Source: DATDDB01 sp036524005 (GTDB taxonomy: Bacteria; Pseudomonadota; Gammaproteobacteria; Burkholderiales; Gallionellaceae). Taken from it: a stretch of 64,000 nt of DNA. The stretch lies in assembly GCA_036524005.1 (NCBI GenBank), contig DATDDB010000162.1, positions 3,371 to 67,370 on the forward strand. The letters run 5' to 3'. The notes below the pieces were generated by a model that was not told the DNA's origin, did not search any database, and saw nothing but the letters and a program-made list of their open reading frames with translations. A program made the position numbers and the translations under genes. Numbering within the stretch: position 1 is the first letter of the stretch; the number at the start of each line of letters is the position of its first letter. Below are positions 53,773 to 62,883 of this stretch, one piece after another.

Positions 53773-54192
53773 GTGATTCATAACCGCCGCAGAGGTCCGC
53801 GCCCGATGAGCCAGATCAACGTCGTGCCCTACATCGACGTGATGCTGGTGCTGTTGGTGATTTTCATGATCACCGCGCCATTGATGAACCCGGGGCAAAT
53901 AGACCTTCCCAGCGTGGGCAAATCGCTCGCGCCTCCTGTCGCACCGCTGGAAGTGATCATCAGGAAGGACAACTCCCTTGCACTGCGCGACCGCAGCACG
54001 TCAGGCTCAGAGGTGAATGTATCCAGCGAAGAGCTGGTCAATTACCTCAAAAAACAGCAGGTCCGCCACCCCGACCAGCCGGTGGTGGTCTCTGCCGACA
54101 AGAACGTGCGGTATGAAGATGTGATCAACGTGATGGACTTGTTGCAGCGGCAGCATGTGCGCAAGGTCGGGTTGCTGGTGCTTGCCAAATAA
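53773..54192 (+). CDS. tolR: TolR stator subunit
   Basis: A 139-aa ExbD/TolR protein. It has one N-terminal helix with the proton-carrying Asp in YIDVMLVLLVIFMITAP, then a periplasmic domain. It starts with GTG behind GGGAGAGG. It lies in the tol operon. Confidence 0.95.
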   Translation: MIHNRRRGPRPMSQINVVPYIDVMLVLLVIFMITAPLMNPGQIDLPSVGKSLAPPVAPLEVIIRKDNSLALRDRSTSGSEVNVSSEELVNYLKKQQVRHPDQPVVVSADKNVRYEDVINVMDLLQRQHVRKVGLLVLAK

Positions 54193-54193
54193 C

Positions 54194-54961
54194 ATGAGTA
54201 CGCTCGCCTACCAGGAGCCTTACCGGTTTTCCGCGGGCCTGATGACGCTAGTCATCCATGCTCTTTTTTTTGCGCTCTTGTATCTCGGCGTCAACTGGCA
54301 GGTGCAGCAACCGCAAGGCATGGAGGTCGAAATATGGAGCGAATTGCCGGAAACCAGCATCCCCCCTGCGGCACCGCCCTCCGTGATGCCGCCCCCGGCC
54401 CCCGAGCACGCCAAACCCAAGGCAGCCGAACAATCTGCGCCTCCCGCCAAGGCGGATATCGAACTTAAGGACAAGAAAAAGAAAACCGAGGTAGAAAAGG
54501 CCGCCAAGCCCGAAGCAAAGAAGAAGCCGACCCGGGCCGAACAGAAGCGTATGCAGGAAGACATTCTGGCCATGGACCAACAAGCAGAGGCCGTTACCAC
54601 CCAGGAGTTAACGGCGAACCAGGCCAAAGCCGCGCAAGCGGCGAAAGCGAATGCCGCCATCACCAGCGAGGTGGAAAAATACCGGGCATTGATCAGTTCC
54701 AAGATAAGAAGCAAAATCGTGATGCCGCCTGATGTGCCCGACAATGCGCTGGCCATATTTGACATCACCCTGCTGGTGGATGGCAGCGTGCTGGACAAAA
54801 AGCTGATCAAGTCGAGCGGCAACGCTCAATATGATGACGAGGTGGAACGCGCAATTTTGAAGGCCCAGCCGCTTCCCCTACCCAAAAGCGATGCAGCCAG
54901 GGAACGGTTCATCAACCCTAACCATTTGAAATTCAAATTTAGCCCCCAGGATGGAGAATAG
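54194..54961 (+). CDS. tolA: TolA energy-transducing envelope protein
   Basis: A 255-aa protein. An N-terminal membrane helix (about 15-33) is followed by a Pro-rich then Lys/Ala/Glu-rich helical domain and a C-terminal TonB/TolA-like domain (about 165-255) that contacts TolB and Pal. The central helix is much shorter than in E. coli TolA (421 residues). It begins two bases after the tolR stop. Confidence 0.93.
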   Translation: MSTLAYQEPYRFSAGLMTLVIHALFFALLYLGVNWQVQQPQGMEVEIWSELPETSIPPAAPPSVMPPPAPEHAKPKAAEQSAPPAKADIELKDKKKKTEVEKAAKPEAKKKPTRAEQKRMQEDILAMDQQAEAVTTQELTANQAKAAQAAKANAAITSEVEKYRALISSKIRSKIVMPPDVPDNALAIFDITLLVDGSVLDKKLIKSSGNAQYDDEVERAILKAQPLPLPKSDAARERFINPNHLKFKFSPQDGE

Positions 54962-54964
54962 CTC

Positions 54965-56248
54965 ATGAAAGGAAATGCCTTGATGCGGTTTGCGGGTTTG
55001 TTGTTTCTACTGGGGCTGGCGCTCCCGGTGCGCGCCGACCTGACCATCGAGATCACCGGGGCGGGTGAACACCAGACGCCCATCGCAATCGTGCCTTTCG
55101 CGGGCGAGGAAAAGCTTGCGCAAAGCATCAGCAGCGTGGTTGCCGCCGACTTGGCGCGCAGCGGGCTGTTCCGGCTGGTTGACCCGGCAGGCAAGAGGCC
55201 CCACCAGGCGAACGAAGTGGCGTATGCCGACTGGCAAGGCACCGATGCACTGGTTATCGGCAGCGTGACGGTTGAACCGAATGGACGGATTAACGTGCTG
55301 TTCCGCCTGATGGACGTGGTGCGTAAAACGGAATTGCTCGGCCAATCTGTATCGGCCAAGAATACCCAGTTGCGCGCCATTGCCCACCGCATTGCGGATT
55401 TGATTTTCGAAAAAATGACCGGCGCGCGTGGCGTGTTCAGCACGCGCATCGCCTATGTGAACAAACAGGGAAGCACCTACCGCCTGGTGGTGGCCGACAG
55501 CGATGGTTACGGCGAGCAAACCGTGCTGACAAGCGCCGAGACCATCATGTCGCCCGCCTGGTCGCCGGATGGCAGCCACCTTGCCTATGTTTCCTTCGAA
55601 AAACGCCATGCTGTCGTGTACATTCAATCGCTGCTCACCGGGCAGAGATTGCTGCTGGCCAACTACGAGGGCAGCAACAGCGCTCCGGCTTGGTCCCCGG
55701 ACGGGCGCCATCTGGCCGTGGTGCTGACACGCGACGGTTCTTCGCAGATATACCTGGTCCGCCCGGACGGCACGGGCCTGCGCCGTATCAGCTTCAGCGG
55801 GGCGATAGACACCGAACCCTGTTTCTCCCCGGACGGGCAATACCTGCTGTTCACCTCGGACCGGGGCGGCACGCCGCAGATATACCAGATGAATGCAGAA
55901 GGCACCGGGACTGCCGAACGCCAGACGTTCGACGAAGGGCAGAATTTTTCACCGCGCTACAGCCCGGATGGAAAATCGTTCACCTTCACCCATTTGGTAA
56001 ATGGCCGTTTTTACATCGCGGTGCAGGATTTTGAAACCCGCCAGATGCAAATGCTGACCGATGGCGGCTGGGAAAAACGCCCGAGCTTTGCGCCCAACGG
56101 CAAGATGCTGCTGTTTGCCAATGAAGCCCAAGGCCGTGGTATATTATCGACTGTTTCCAGCGATGGCCGGGTGAAACAGAAGATGTTTCCACAGGTCGGC
56201 GATATTCGCGAGCCAACGTGGGGACCACTTTTGAGTATTGCAAATTAA
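54965..56248 (+). CDS. tolB: TolB periplasmic propeller protein
   Basis: A 427-aa exported protein with a signal peptide ending VRA. An N-terminal alpha/beta domain is followed by a six-bladed propeller seen as repeated P.WSPDG/FSPDG motifs. It binds Pal and is displaced by TolA during constriction. Confidence 0.97.
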   Translation: MKGNALMRFAGLLFLLGLALPVRADLTIEITGAGEHQTPIAIVPFAGEEKLAQSISSVVAADLARSGLFRLVDPAGKRPHQANEVAYADWQGTDALVIGSVTVEPNGRINVLFRLMDVVRKTELLGQSVSAKNTQLRAIAHRIADLIFEKMTGARGVFSTRIAYVNKQGSTYRLVVADSDGYGEQTVLTSAETIMSPAWSPDGSHLAYVSFEKRHAVVYIQSLLTGQRLLLANYEGSNSAPAWSPDGRHLAVVLTRDGSSQIYLVRPDGTGLRRISFSGAIDTEPCFSPDGQYLLFTSDRGGTPQIYQMNAEGTGTAERQTFDEGQNFSPRYSPDGKSFTFTHLVNGRFYIAVQDFETRQMQMLTDGGWEKRPSFAPNGKMLLFANEAQGRGILSTVSSDGRVKQKMFPQVGDIREPTWGPLLSIAN

Positions 56249-56270
56249 CAACAAACGGAGGTAATACGAG

Positions 56271-56780
56271 ATGAAAAATGTGGCATTGAGCATCCTGATG
56301 GCAAGCATGTTGGCCGCTTGCGCTTCCGACCAGAAGAAGCAACCCCCGGAAACTCCGGCGGTTGAGGCTCCTGCGCCCCAGCCTGTCGAACAAAAAGCAG
56401 CCGCCCCTGAGGCGCCGGTCGTGGATGCTCTGAATGACCCGAACAGCATACTGTCCAAGCGCAGCGTGTATTACCCGCTGGATGTGGCTGTGGTGCAACG
56501 GGAAGACCGCCCCTTGGTTGAAGCGCACGCACAATACCTAGCCTCGCATTCTGGCACCAAGGTACGCCTGGAGGGTAATTGCGACGAGCGCGGCAGCAAC
56601 GAATACAACCTGGCACTGGGCCAACGCCGCGCTGATGGCGTGAAGAAACTGCTGCAATCCGGCGGTGCCAGCGCCAGCCAGATCGAGTCCGTGAGCAATG
56701 GCGAAGAAAAGCCGAAACTCACCTGCCATGCTGAAAAATGCTGGCAAGAAAACCGCCGTACCGATCTGGTTTACAGGTAA
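56271..56780 (+). CDS. pal: Peptidoglycan-associated lipoprotein Pal
   Basis: A 169-aa outer-membrane lipoprotein with lipobox LAAC, a Pro/Ala linker and an OmpA-like peptidoglycan-binding domain (LEGNCDERGSNEYNLALGQR). GGAGGT precedes the ATG. Confidence 0.97.
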   Translation: MKNVALSILMASMLAACASDQKKQPPETPAVEAPAPQPVEQKAAAPEAPVVDALNDPNSILSKRSVYYPLDVAVVQREDRPLVEAHAQYLASHSGTKVRLEGNCDERGSNEYNLALGQRRADGVKKLLQSGGASASQIESVSNGEEKPKLTCHAEKCWQENRRTDLVYR

Positions 56781-56783
56781 TCC

Positions 56784-57548
56784 GTGCAAGTACGCGCCCT
56801 TCTGCTGCTGACTGCATGCCTTGTCGCCGGACAGGCCCACGCGGGCCTGCTTTCCGATGATGAGGCGCGCAAGCAGATCAAAACGCTGGAAGGGCGCATT
56901 AACCAGCAGGAAGATACTTTAAAGCAGCGCACCCAGACTATCATTGACCTGCAGACCCAACTGCAGGCGCTGAACGAAGAAGTGCGCAAGCTGCAGGGAC
57001 GCAGCGAGGAACTGCAGCACGCATTGCAGGATGCAGAGAAACGGCAGAAGGATTTTTATGTCGATCTCGATTCGCGCCTGCGCCGGATTGAAGCAGGTGC
57101 ACCGCAATCCGGACAACCATCCAGCGCAGTCGTTCCAGACACCGCCGCGAACGCGACGGCTCCGATAGACCCGGTCGCCGAAAATCGCGACTTCGATGCA
57201 GCATTTGCCCTGTTCAAGTCCAACAAATTGCAGGCATCCATTACCGCCTTTCTGGATTTCCTCAACAAATACCCCGGCTCGACTTTGGCTCCCAATGCCT
57301 ATTACCGGATGGGCGGGGCTTATTATTCGCTGAAAGATTACAAAAATGCCGTGAACAGTTACCTGACTGCGGCAAGCAAATTCCCCTCCAGCGGGATGGC
57401 GCCAAATGCCCTGCTGGGCGCGGCCATCTGCTACCAGGAATTGGGCGAAGTGGAAAACGCGAAAAAAACGCTCAAGCAGATCATTATGAACTACCCCGAC
57501 AACCCCATCACCCCCAGGGCGAAAAAACGCCTGGATTCCCTCAAATAA
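56784..57548 (+). CDS. cpoB: Cell division coordinator CpoB (YbgF)
   Basis: A 254-aa periplasmic protein with a signal peptide (ending AHA), a coiled coil (about 30-95) that trimerises in the family, a linker and three TPRs (about 130-254). It links Tol-Pal work to septal peptidoglycan synthesis. It starts with GTG three bases after the pal stop. Confidence 0.94.
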   Translation: MQVRALLLLTACLVAGQAHAGLLSDDEARKQIKTLEGRINQQEDTLKQRTQTIIDLQTQLQALNEEVRKLQGRSEELQHALQDAEKRQKDFYVDLDSRLRRIEAGAPQSGQPSSAVVPDTAANATAPIDPVAENRDFDAAFALFKSNKLQASITAFLDFLNKYPGSTLAPNAYYRMGGAYYSLKDYKNAVNSYLTAASKFPSSGMAPNALLGAAICYQELGEVENAKKTLKQIIMNYPDNPITPRAKKRLDSLK

Positions 57549-57573
57549 CCCGACGTACCCGGTTTTTCTAAGC

Positions 57574-58215
57574 GTGCCGCAACTGCGCATCAGTGAAATT
57601 TTCCATTCCCTGCAGGGCGAAACCAGCCGGGTTGGCCTGCCCACGGTTTTCGTGCGCCTGACCGGCTGTCCTTTGCGCTGCACCTATTGCGACACCACCT
57701 ATGCCTTCACCGGCGGGCAAAACATGGAGATTGCGCAAATCCTCGCCGAGGTAGCGCAGCACGGCGCACATTATGTCACCGTCACCGGCGGCGAGCCGCT
57801 GGCGCAGAAAAACTGCCTGGAATTGCTGAAGGCCTTGTGCGATGCCGGTTACGATGTTTCGCTGGAAACAGGAGGCGCGCTGGACGTAAGCGGCGTGGAT
57901 TCCCGCGTGGTGAAAGTGCTGGACCTCAAAACACCGGGCTCCGGCGAGTCGGAAAAAAACCTGTGGTCCAACCTTTCCCATCTCAACCCGCACGACGAAA
58001 TCAAGATGGTACTGTGCGACGAGACGGATTATGCCTGGGCCAAACAAGTGCTCAGTGAACATGCGCTGGACAAAAAATGCAGCGTGCTGTTCGCGCCCGT
58101 GCAGGGCCGGCTGTCGCCCACCGCCTTGGCCGACTGGATCTTGCGCGACCGTCTTCCCGTGCGCATGCAAATCCAGCTGCACAAAGTGCTGTGGGGAAAC
58201 GAACGTGGGCGCTAG
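57574..58215 (+). CDS. queE: 7-carboxy-7-deazaguanine synthase QueE
   Basis: A 213-aa radical SAM enzyme of queuosine/preQ0 synthesis. It has SLQGETSRVGLPTVFVRLTG and the iron-sulfur motif CPLRCTYC (C-x3-C-x2-C). It starts with GTG. It follows cpoB and precedes queC, a common order. Confidence 0.95.
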   Translation: MPQLRISEIFHSLQGETSRVGLPTVFVRLTGCPLRCTYCDTTYAFTGGQNMEIAQILAEVAQHGAHYVTVTGGEPLAQKNCLELLKALCDAGYDVSLETGGALDVSGVDSRVVKVLDLKTPGSGESEKNLWSNLSHLNPHDEIKMVLCDETDYAWAKQVLSEHALDKKCSVLFAPVQGRLSPTALADWILRDRLPVRMQIQLHKVLWGNERGR

Positions 58216-58219
58216 CGGC

Positions 58220-58891
58220 ATGAAACCCGCAGTGGTGCTGCTGTCGGGCGGCCTGGATTCGGCCACCGTGCTGGCGTTGGCGCGGCGCGATGGTTACGCC
58301 TGCCATGCGCTATGCGTGGACTACGGTCAGCGCCACCATGCGGAATTGGCGGCCGCGCAACGCGTGGCGCAGGAACTGGGCGCAGTGCGGCACCGCGTGG
58401 TCAACATCGATCTGACCGCATTCGGCGGCTCGGCATTGACCGATGCCAGCATTGCCGTGCCTGAGCTGCCCTCTGCCGGCATTCCGGTCACCTATGTGCC
58501 GGCACGCAACACCATCATGCTGTCGCTGGCGCTGGCCTGGGCGGAAGTGCTGCACGCGCAGGATATATTTATCGGAGTGAATGCCGTGGATTACTCCGGC
58601 TACCCGGACTGCCGCCCCGAATATATCGAAGCCTTCGAGCGTATGGCCAACCTCGCCACCAAGGCTGCGGTTGAAGGCACATCGCTGAAAATCCATACGC
58701 CCCTGATCAGCCTGTCCAAAGCGGAAATCATCCGGCTGGGGGCGAAACTCGGGGTGGATTACAGCATGACAGTGTCCTGTTACCAGGCAGACGAAACAGG
58801 CCGCGCCTGCGGCGTATGCGACTCATGCCGCTTGCGCCGCGCCGGTTTTGCCGCAGCAGGCATAAGCGACCCGACGCGCTACAGGCCATAA
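58220..58891 (+). CDS. queC: 7-cyano-7-deazaguanine synthase QueC
   Basis: A 223-aa PP-loop ATPase converting CDG to preQ0. It has LLSGGLDSATVLALA, YVPARNTIMLSLAL and a C-terminal zinc site with C-x7-C-x2-C-x2-C spacing (CYQADETGRACGVCDSC). The ATG at 58220 lies 4 bases after the queE stop. Confidence 0.96.
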   Translation: MKPAVVLLSGGLDSATVLALARRDGYACHALCVDYGQRHHAELAAAQRVAQELGAVRHRVVNIDLTAFGGSALTDASIAVPELPSAGIPVTYVPARNTIMLSLALAWAEVLHAQDIFIGVNAVDYSGYPDCRPEYIEAFERMANLATKAAVEGTSLKIHTPLISLSKAEIIRLGAKLGVDYSMTVSCYQADETGRACGVCDSCRLRRAGFAAAGISDPTRYRP

Positions 58892-58913
58892 CGGACCAGT
58901 CAACCGCGTTACA

Positions 58914-58941
58914 TTGACAGCACTTGGCAAATCCGTATAAT
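58914..58941 (+). promoter_or_regulatory. Consensus sigma-70 promoter of the tRNA-Lys/tRNA-Thr unit
   Basis: Perfect TTGACA and TATAAT hexamers are 16 bp apart, followed by a GCGCGC discriminator typical of growth-rate-controlled tRNA promoters. The predicted start is about 15 bp upstream of tRNA-Lys. Confidence 0.9.
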
Positions 58942-58962
58942 GCGCGCTTCCTTTTGGGATGT

Positions 58963-59038
58963 GGGTCGTTAGCTCAGCCGGTAGAGCAGCGGACTTTTAA
59001 TCCGTTGGTCGGCAGTTCGAATCTGCCACGACCCACCA
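58963..59038 (+). tRNA. tRNA-Lys (anticodon TTT)
   Basis: 76 nt including encoded CCA. Acceptor GGGTCGT/ACGACCC, anticodon loop CTTTTAA, T-arm GTTCGAATC. This is also a substrate of MnmA, encoded in the same window. Confidence 0.98.
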
Positions 59039-59083
59039 CGGTTTTCAGCTGTCGTGCCTGGAAGGAATGTACCGCGTAACAAA

Positions 59084-59159
59084 GCCGCCTTAGCTCAGTT
59101 GGTAGAGCAACCGCCTTGTAAGCGGTAGGTCATCAGTTCGAATCCGATAGGCGGCACCA
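59084..59159 (+). tRNA. tRNA-Thr (anticodon TGT)
   Basis: 76 nt including encoded CCA. Acceptor GCCGCCT/AGGCGGC, anticodon loop CTTGTAA. It is 45 bp downstream of tRNA-Lys and probably in the same transcript. Confidence 0.97.
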
Positions 59160-59214
59160 ACTTTCCCGGGATTGCAGGTTTACGTGCAATTCGTGCCACC
59201 CAGCAGGATTTCCT

Positions 59215-59565
59215 ATGGTACTGACATCCTTCCTGCAGCGCCTCGAAGAGGCTCCTGCCAGCATCGCCTTCAACGACACGATCGCAACCGTGGAGGCGCT
59301 ATATGAATTTTCCCCCACCGCATTCAGGAATGGCGCCCTGCTCAACGAGGCCGGCCAGAACAGTGGCTCGTGCAAGATATTTTCGTTCGCCCAAATGCAC
59401 AACCTCACGGCCGAGCAAACTTTGCACTGTTTTGGGGACTATTACCGCAACGAGGTGCTCGGCGACCCCAATGGCGCAAATCATCAGAACATCCGAAGCT
59501 TCATGAAAACCGGCTGGGCCGGAATTTCCTTTGAGGGGAAGGCCCTGACACCCAGGAGCGCATGA
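59215..59565 (+). CDS. HopJ family protein
   Basis: A 116-aa protein matching the HopJ family by YEFSPTAFRNGALLNEAGQN and the C-terminal NIRSFMKTGWAGISFEG. The name comes from a Pseudomonas type III effector, but the family is widespread in bacteria without such systems and its role is unknown. No secretion genes are nearby. Confidence 0.88.
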   Translation: MVLTSFLQRLEEAPASIAFNDTIATVEALYEFSPTAFRNGALLNEAGQNSGSCKIFSFAQMHNLTAEQTLHCFGDYYRNEVLGDPNGANHQNIRSFMKTGWAGISFEGKALTPRSA

Positions 59566-59675
59566 ACGCCCACCCTGCGGCCCACCTGCAGGATGCCCTT
59601 GCACTACCTCCCGATCAGCACCTGCACCACGGCATGCTCACGCACACCGTAAGGGATTTTATTGTTGTCAATACA

Positions 59676-59691
59676 CCATTATCCATAATGG
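59676..59691. promoter_or_regulatory. 16-bp palindrome upstream of the Kelch lipoprotein gene
   Basis: CCATTATCCATAATGG lies in a 236-bp spacer about 110 bp before the lipoprotein ATG, in an AT-rich patch containing promoter-like TTGTTG and ATAATG hexamers (17-bp spacing). It could be an operator; no regulator is known. Confidence 0.35.
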
Positions 59692-59801
59692 AATAAAGCA
59701 TAGGCCGTATTGCGCAAGCCCCCAGAGGGAAATACATTGCCTCCAAGGAGTTCAGGCGACTCACACCCGCCCGTGTACATGACACCGTCTCGGAGGCCAT
59801 C

Positions 59802-62800
59802 ATGCAACACCTCAATTTATCCTGCCACAAAACCGGTTTGAGCTTTGGTATGGTCCTTTGCGTTGCCTTGCTGCTCGTCGGGTGCGGCGGCGGTGGCGGC
59901 GGAGGCACTCCCCAGACCTCTCCGAGCGCCAGCGCCTCTCTGACCGGCATCGCCATCACCCCGAGTTCAGTCACGGTCGCAGTTGGAACCACGGCCCAAC
60001 TCACGGCCACGGGCACCTATTCGAATGGGACCACCGCCGATGTCACCTCGCTGGTCACCTGGCAATCCGCCAACACCTCCGTTGCCAATGTGACAGCCAA
60101 GAGTAACGTGGTCACGGGCATGGCCCTGGGCACAACCACCGTAACCGCATCCATGGGCGGCATCACCTCGCCCCCTGATCAAGTCACGGTGACTGCGGCA
60201 ACTCTCTCCAGCATCGCCATCACCCCGGCTACCATCACGGTTGCCAAGGGCAACACGACAACCTTAACTGCAACCGGAAAGTATTCTGACGGCAGCAGCG
60301 GCAATATCTCGGGATCGGTCACCTGGACATCGGCCAACCCGAATACGGCCAGCGTGTCGAGCACGGGTATTGCGACCGGCAATGCACTGGGCACGACCAC
60401 CATCACTGCCGCGTTGAGCGGCATCACCTCAGCCCCGGCCCAGATCACGGTGGGCACGCCTGTGCTCAACAGCATCGCGATTACCCCGGCGTCAGCCGTG
60501 CTTGCCGTGGGGAGCACTACCAAGCTGGCTGCCACCGGCGCCTATTCTGACGGCACGACCACCGACCTCTCCAGCCAGGCCACCTGGACATCGGCCGCCC
60601 CTGGCACCGCCAGCGTGGGAAGCACGGGCCTGGTCACGGGCGTGGCCATCGGGACGACCACCGTCACTGCGGCCATGAGCGGCGTTACCTCGCCGCCAGC
60701 CCAAATCACTGTCAACGCGGTTACGCTGACCAGCATCGCGGTCACGCCGGCATCGGTCAACCTTTCCATAGGCAGCACCGCCGCCTTCACCGCCACTGGC
60801 ACGTATTCCAATGGCACAACCGGCAATATCTCCGGTTCTGCAACCTGGAATTCGAGCAACACGGCCGTGGCCACCATCAATGCCAGCGGCATCGCCACAG
60901 GCGTGGGCGGCGGCTCCACGTCGATCACGGCGAGCATGAACGGAGTCACCTCCAATGCCGCCACGCTGGCCATCCCGCTCAACACCTGGACGACGCAGGC
61001 TTCGATGCTGTACGCCCGCGACAACGCTACCAATGCCGTTTTGAATGGCAGGGTCTATGTCTTTGGCGGTTCACCTACCGGCAGCAGCGTGCTCTCATCC
61101 ATGGAGGTGTACGACCCGGCAACAAACACCTGGCCGGCCGCCGATCTCGCGACCCTGTCCGTCTGGCCCACCATGCCGGCTCCGCGCTACGGGCTGACTT
61201 CCACCACGATAAACGGCGTGATCTACCTCTTGGGCGGAACCAACGCCATCACCGGCGCGAGCCCGATCTATCCGATTGTGATATACGATCCCAAGACCAA
61301 CAGCTTTTCATCTAATGTCCCCGGGACTGCCACGCCGCTGGCCAACCTTCCGACCGGGCGCTGGGGATTCCACGCAGTCGCGGTGGACGGGCTTATCTAC
61401 ACCATAGGTGGCTCGGTATTCGTGCCGGGAGGAATCACCCCCGCCAATTGGCAAAAAAATGTCGTCGGCGCGACCAGTGGCTCGGCCATCACCCCGTTGA
61501 CCAACGGGACCACGCAATATTTCGTCGTCACAGCAGTGGATGCCACCACGCTCAAGGAGAGCCCGGCATCGGTTGAAGTGTCGGCCACGCCGCAGACCTC
61601 ATACGCCATGGGGGCAACCCCCAGCGGGCTGAGCACCATCGCGGGAAATGGGCAGGCGACCATCAATTGGGTAGGCGTATCAGGCGCGAGCTCGTATAAC
61701 GTCTACTACGGCACAAAAACCAACGATGCGATTGCAAACCTGACCAAGGTCTCGGGTATCACCGCAACCACTGCCACCGTGCCCGGCCTGACCAACGGCA
61801 CAGGATACTATTTTGTCGTCACGGCGATGCTCGGCGGCGTCGAGACTGCCCCATCGACTGAAGTGGGTGTAACACCACGGCCCACGCCCCCCGCCTCGGC
61901 ACCGTCCGGGGTAAGCGCGACCGGAGGTAACGGACAGGTCACGCTGAGCTGGACCGCCGTGCCGAACGCCGCCTCCTACAACGTTTATTACGGCAGAGGC
62001 ACCGCCCTTTATTATGGCAATGTGGAAGTATACGACCCCGTGGCGAATACCTGGACGACCAAAGCGTCCATGCCGACACCGCGTCAGGGAATGGCGATCG
62101 CGGTGGTGAATGGCCGGATTTACGCGATCGGCGGTTGGGGCGGATGGCCCGAGCTTACAACGGTGGAGGTATATGATCCTTCAGCCAATACCTGGGCGAC
62201 CACCGTCCCGGTGACTGTCGCCAGTTTTGTGGCGGGTACGGCGGGCAAGCCGCTGGCGCCCATGCCGACCGCGCGCGACGACTTCGGCTTTGCCGTGGTG
62301 AACGGCATTATCTACACCATAGGCGGGGACACCAATGCGTTTGATGCGGTGTTAGGCATCCCTTGCTGCACCACGGTCGTGGAAGCGTACGACCCGGTGG
62401 CGAACAAGTGGACGACGCTGGCCCCCATGCCAACCATGCGCGATGACTTCGATGCATCCATGGTGGACGGCGTGATTTACGCCATTGCCGGCAGCCGCGA
62501 CGGGGTGTTCAACAACCCGGCCCTGCCGAACAACGGCGGCTACTCGCTCACCACCAACGAGGCGTACAGAACATCCAATGTTCCGGTGCCCAACGGCGTG
62601 TCAGCCGCGGCCGGAGCGGGCCAGGTGACGCTGAGCTGGAATGCCGTGGCCGGCGCGACTTCATACAACGTCTACTGGTCGAACAAGGCCGGCGTCTCGA
62701 CCGGCGCCAACAGCACGAAGGTGACCAGTGCCACCCAGCCGTATGTGCACACGGGCGTCACGGGCGGCACCTGGTATTACTACGTCGTGACGGCGGTGAC

Positions 62801-62849
62801 GGCATCGGGCGAAAGCCTGCCCTCAAACGAGGTGGCGGTCAAGCCATGA
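59802..62849 (+). CDS. Large surface lipoprotein with Big2, Kelch and Fn3 domains
   Basis: A 1015-aa protein. The signal peptide ends in LLVGC (Cys28), followed by a Gly run, so it is a lipoprotein. Four Big2-type Ig domains follow (about 46-132, 135-218, 221-304, 307-391), each with IAITP or IAVTP starts. Then come Kelch motifs (about 394-545), a half, a whole and a half Fn3 domain (550-597, 606-692, 700-735), more Kelch motifs (738-922) and a final complete Fn3 domain (928-1014). Such proteins are usually exposed and bind sugars or partners. The function is unknown; the domain order suggests past recombination. Confidence 0.85.
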   Translation: MQHLNLSCHKTGLSFGMVLCVALLLVGCGGGGGGGTPQTSPSASASLTGIAITPSSVTVAVGTTAQLTATGTYSNGTTADVTSLVTWQSANTSVANVTAKSNVVTGMALGTTTVTASMGGITSPPDQVTVTAATLSSIAITPATITVAKGNTTTLTATGKYSDGSSGNISGSVTWTSANPNTASVSSTGIATGNALGTTTITAALSGITSAPAQITVGTPVLNSIAITPASAVLAVGSTTKLAATGAYSDGTTTDLSSQATWTSAAPGTASVGSTGLVTGVAIGTTTVTAAMSGVTSPPAQITVNAVTLTSIAVTPASVNLSIGSTAAFTATGTYSNGTTGNISGSATWNSSNTAVATINASGIATGVGGGSTSITASMNGVTSNAATLAIPLNTWTTQASMLYARDNATNAVLNGRVYVFGGSPTGSSVLSSMEVYDPATNTWPAADLATLSVWPTMPAPRYGLTSTTINGVIYLLGGTNAITGASPIYPIVIYDPKTNSFSSNVPGTATPLANLPTGRWGFHAVAVDGLIYTIGGSVFVPGGITPANWQKNVVGATSGSAITPLTNGTTQYFVVTAVDATTLKESPASVEVSATPQTSYAMGATPSGLSTIAGNGQATINWVGVSGASSYNVYYGTKTNDAIANLTKVSGITATTATVPGLTNGTGYYFVVTAMLGGVETAPSTEVGVTPRPTPPASAPSGVSATGGNGQVTLSWTAVPNAASYNVYYGRGTALYYGNVEVYDPVANTWTTKASMPTPRQGMAIAVVNGRIYAIGGWGGWPELTTVEVYDPSANTWATTVPVTVASFVAGTAGKPLAPMPTARDDFGFAVVNGIIYTIGGDTNAFDAVLGIPCCTTVVEAYDPVANKWTTLAPMPTMRDDFDASMVDGVIYAIAGSRDGVFNNPALPNNGGYSLTTNEAYRTSNVPVPNGVSAAAGAGQVTLSWNAVAGATSYNVYWSNKAGVSTGANSTKVTSATQPYVHTGVTGGTWYYYVVTAVTASGESLPSNEVAVKP

Positions 62850-62883
62850 CGAGCGCAGCGCTCGCTCGCATGGCTCGCTAAAC

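Noticed and set aside
59215..59565. Type III effector (HopJ) as a sign of a secretion system
   Set aside because: No type III genes are in the window, and HopJ-family genes are common in free-living bacteria without one.
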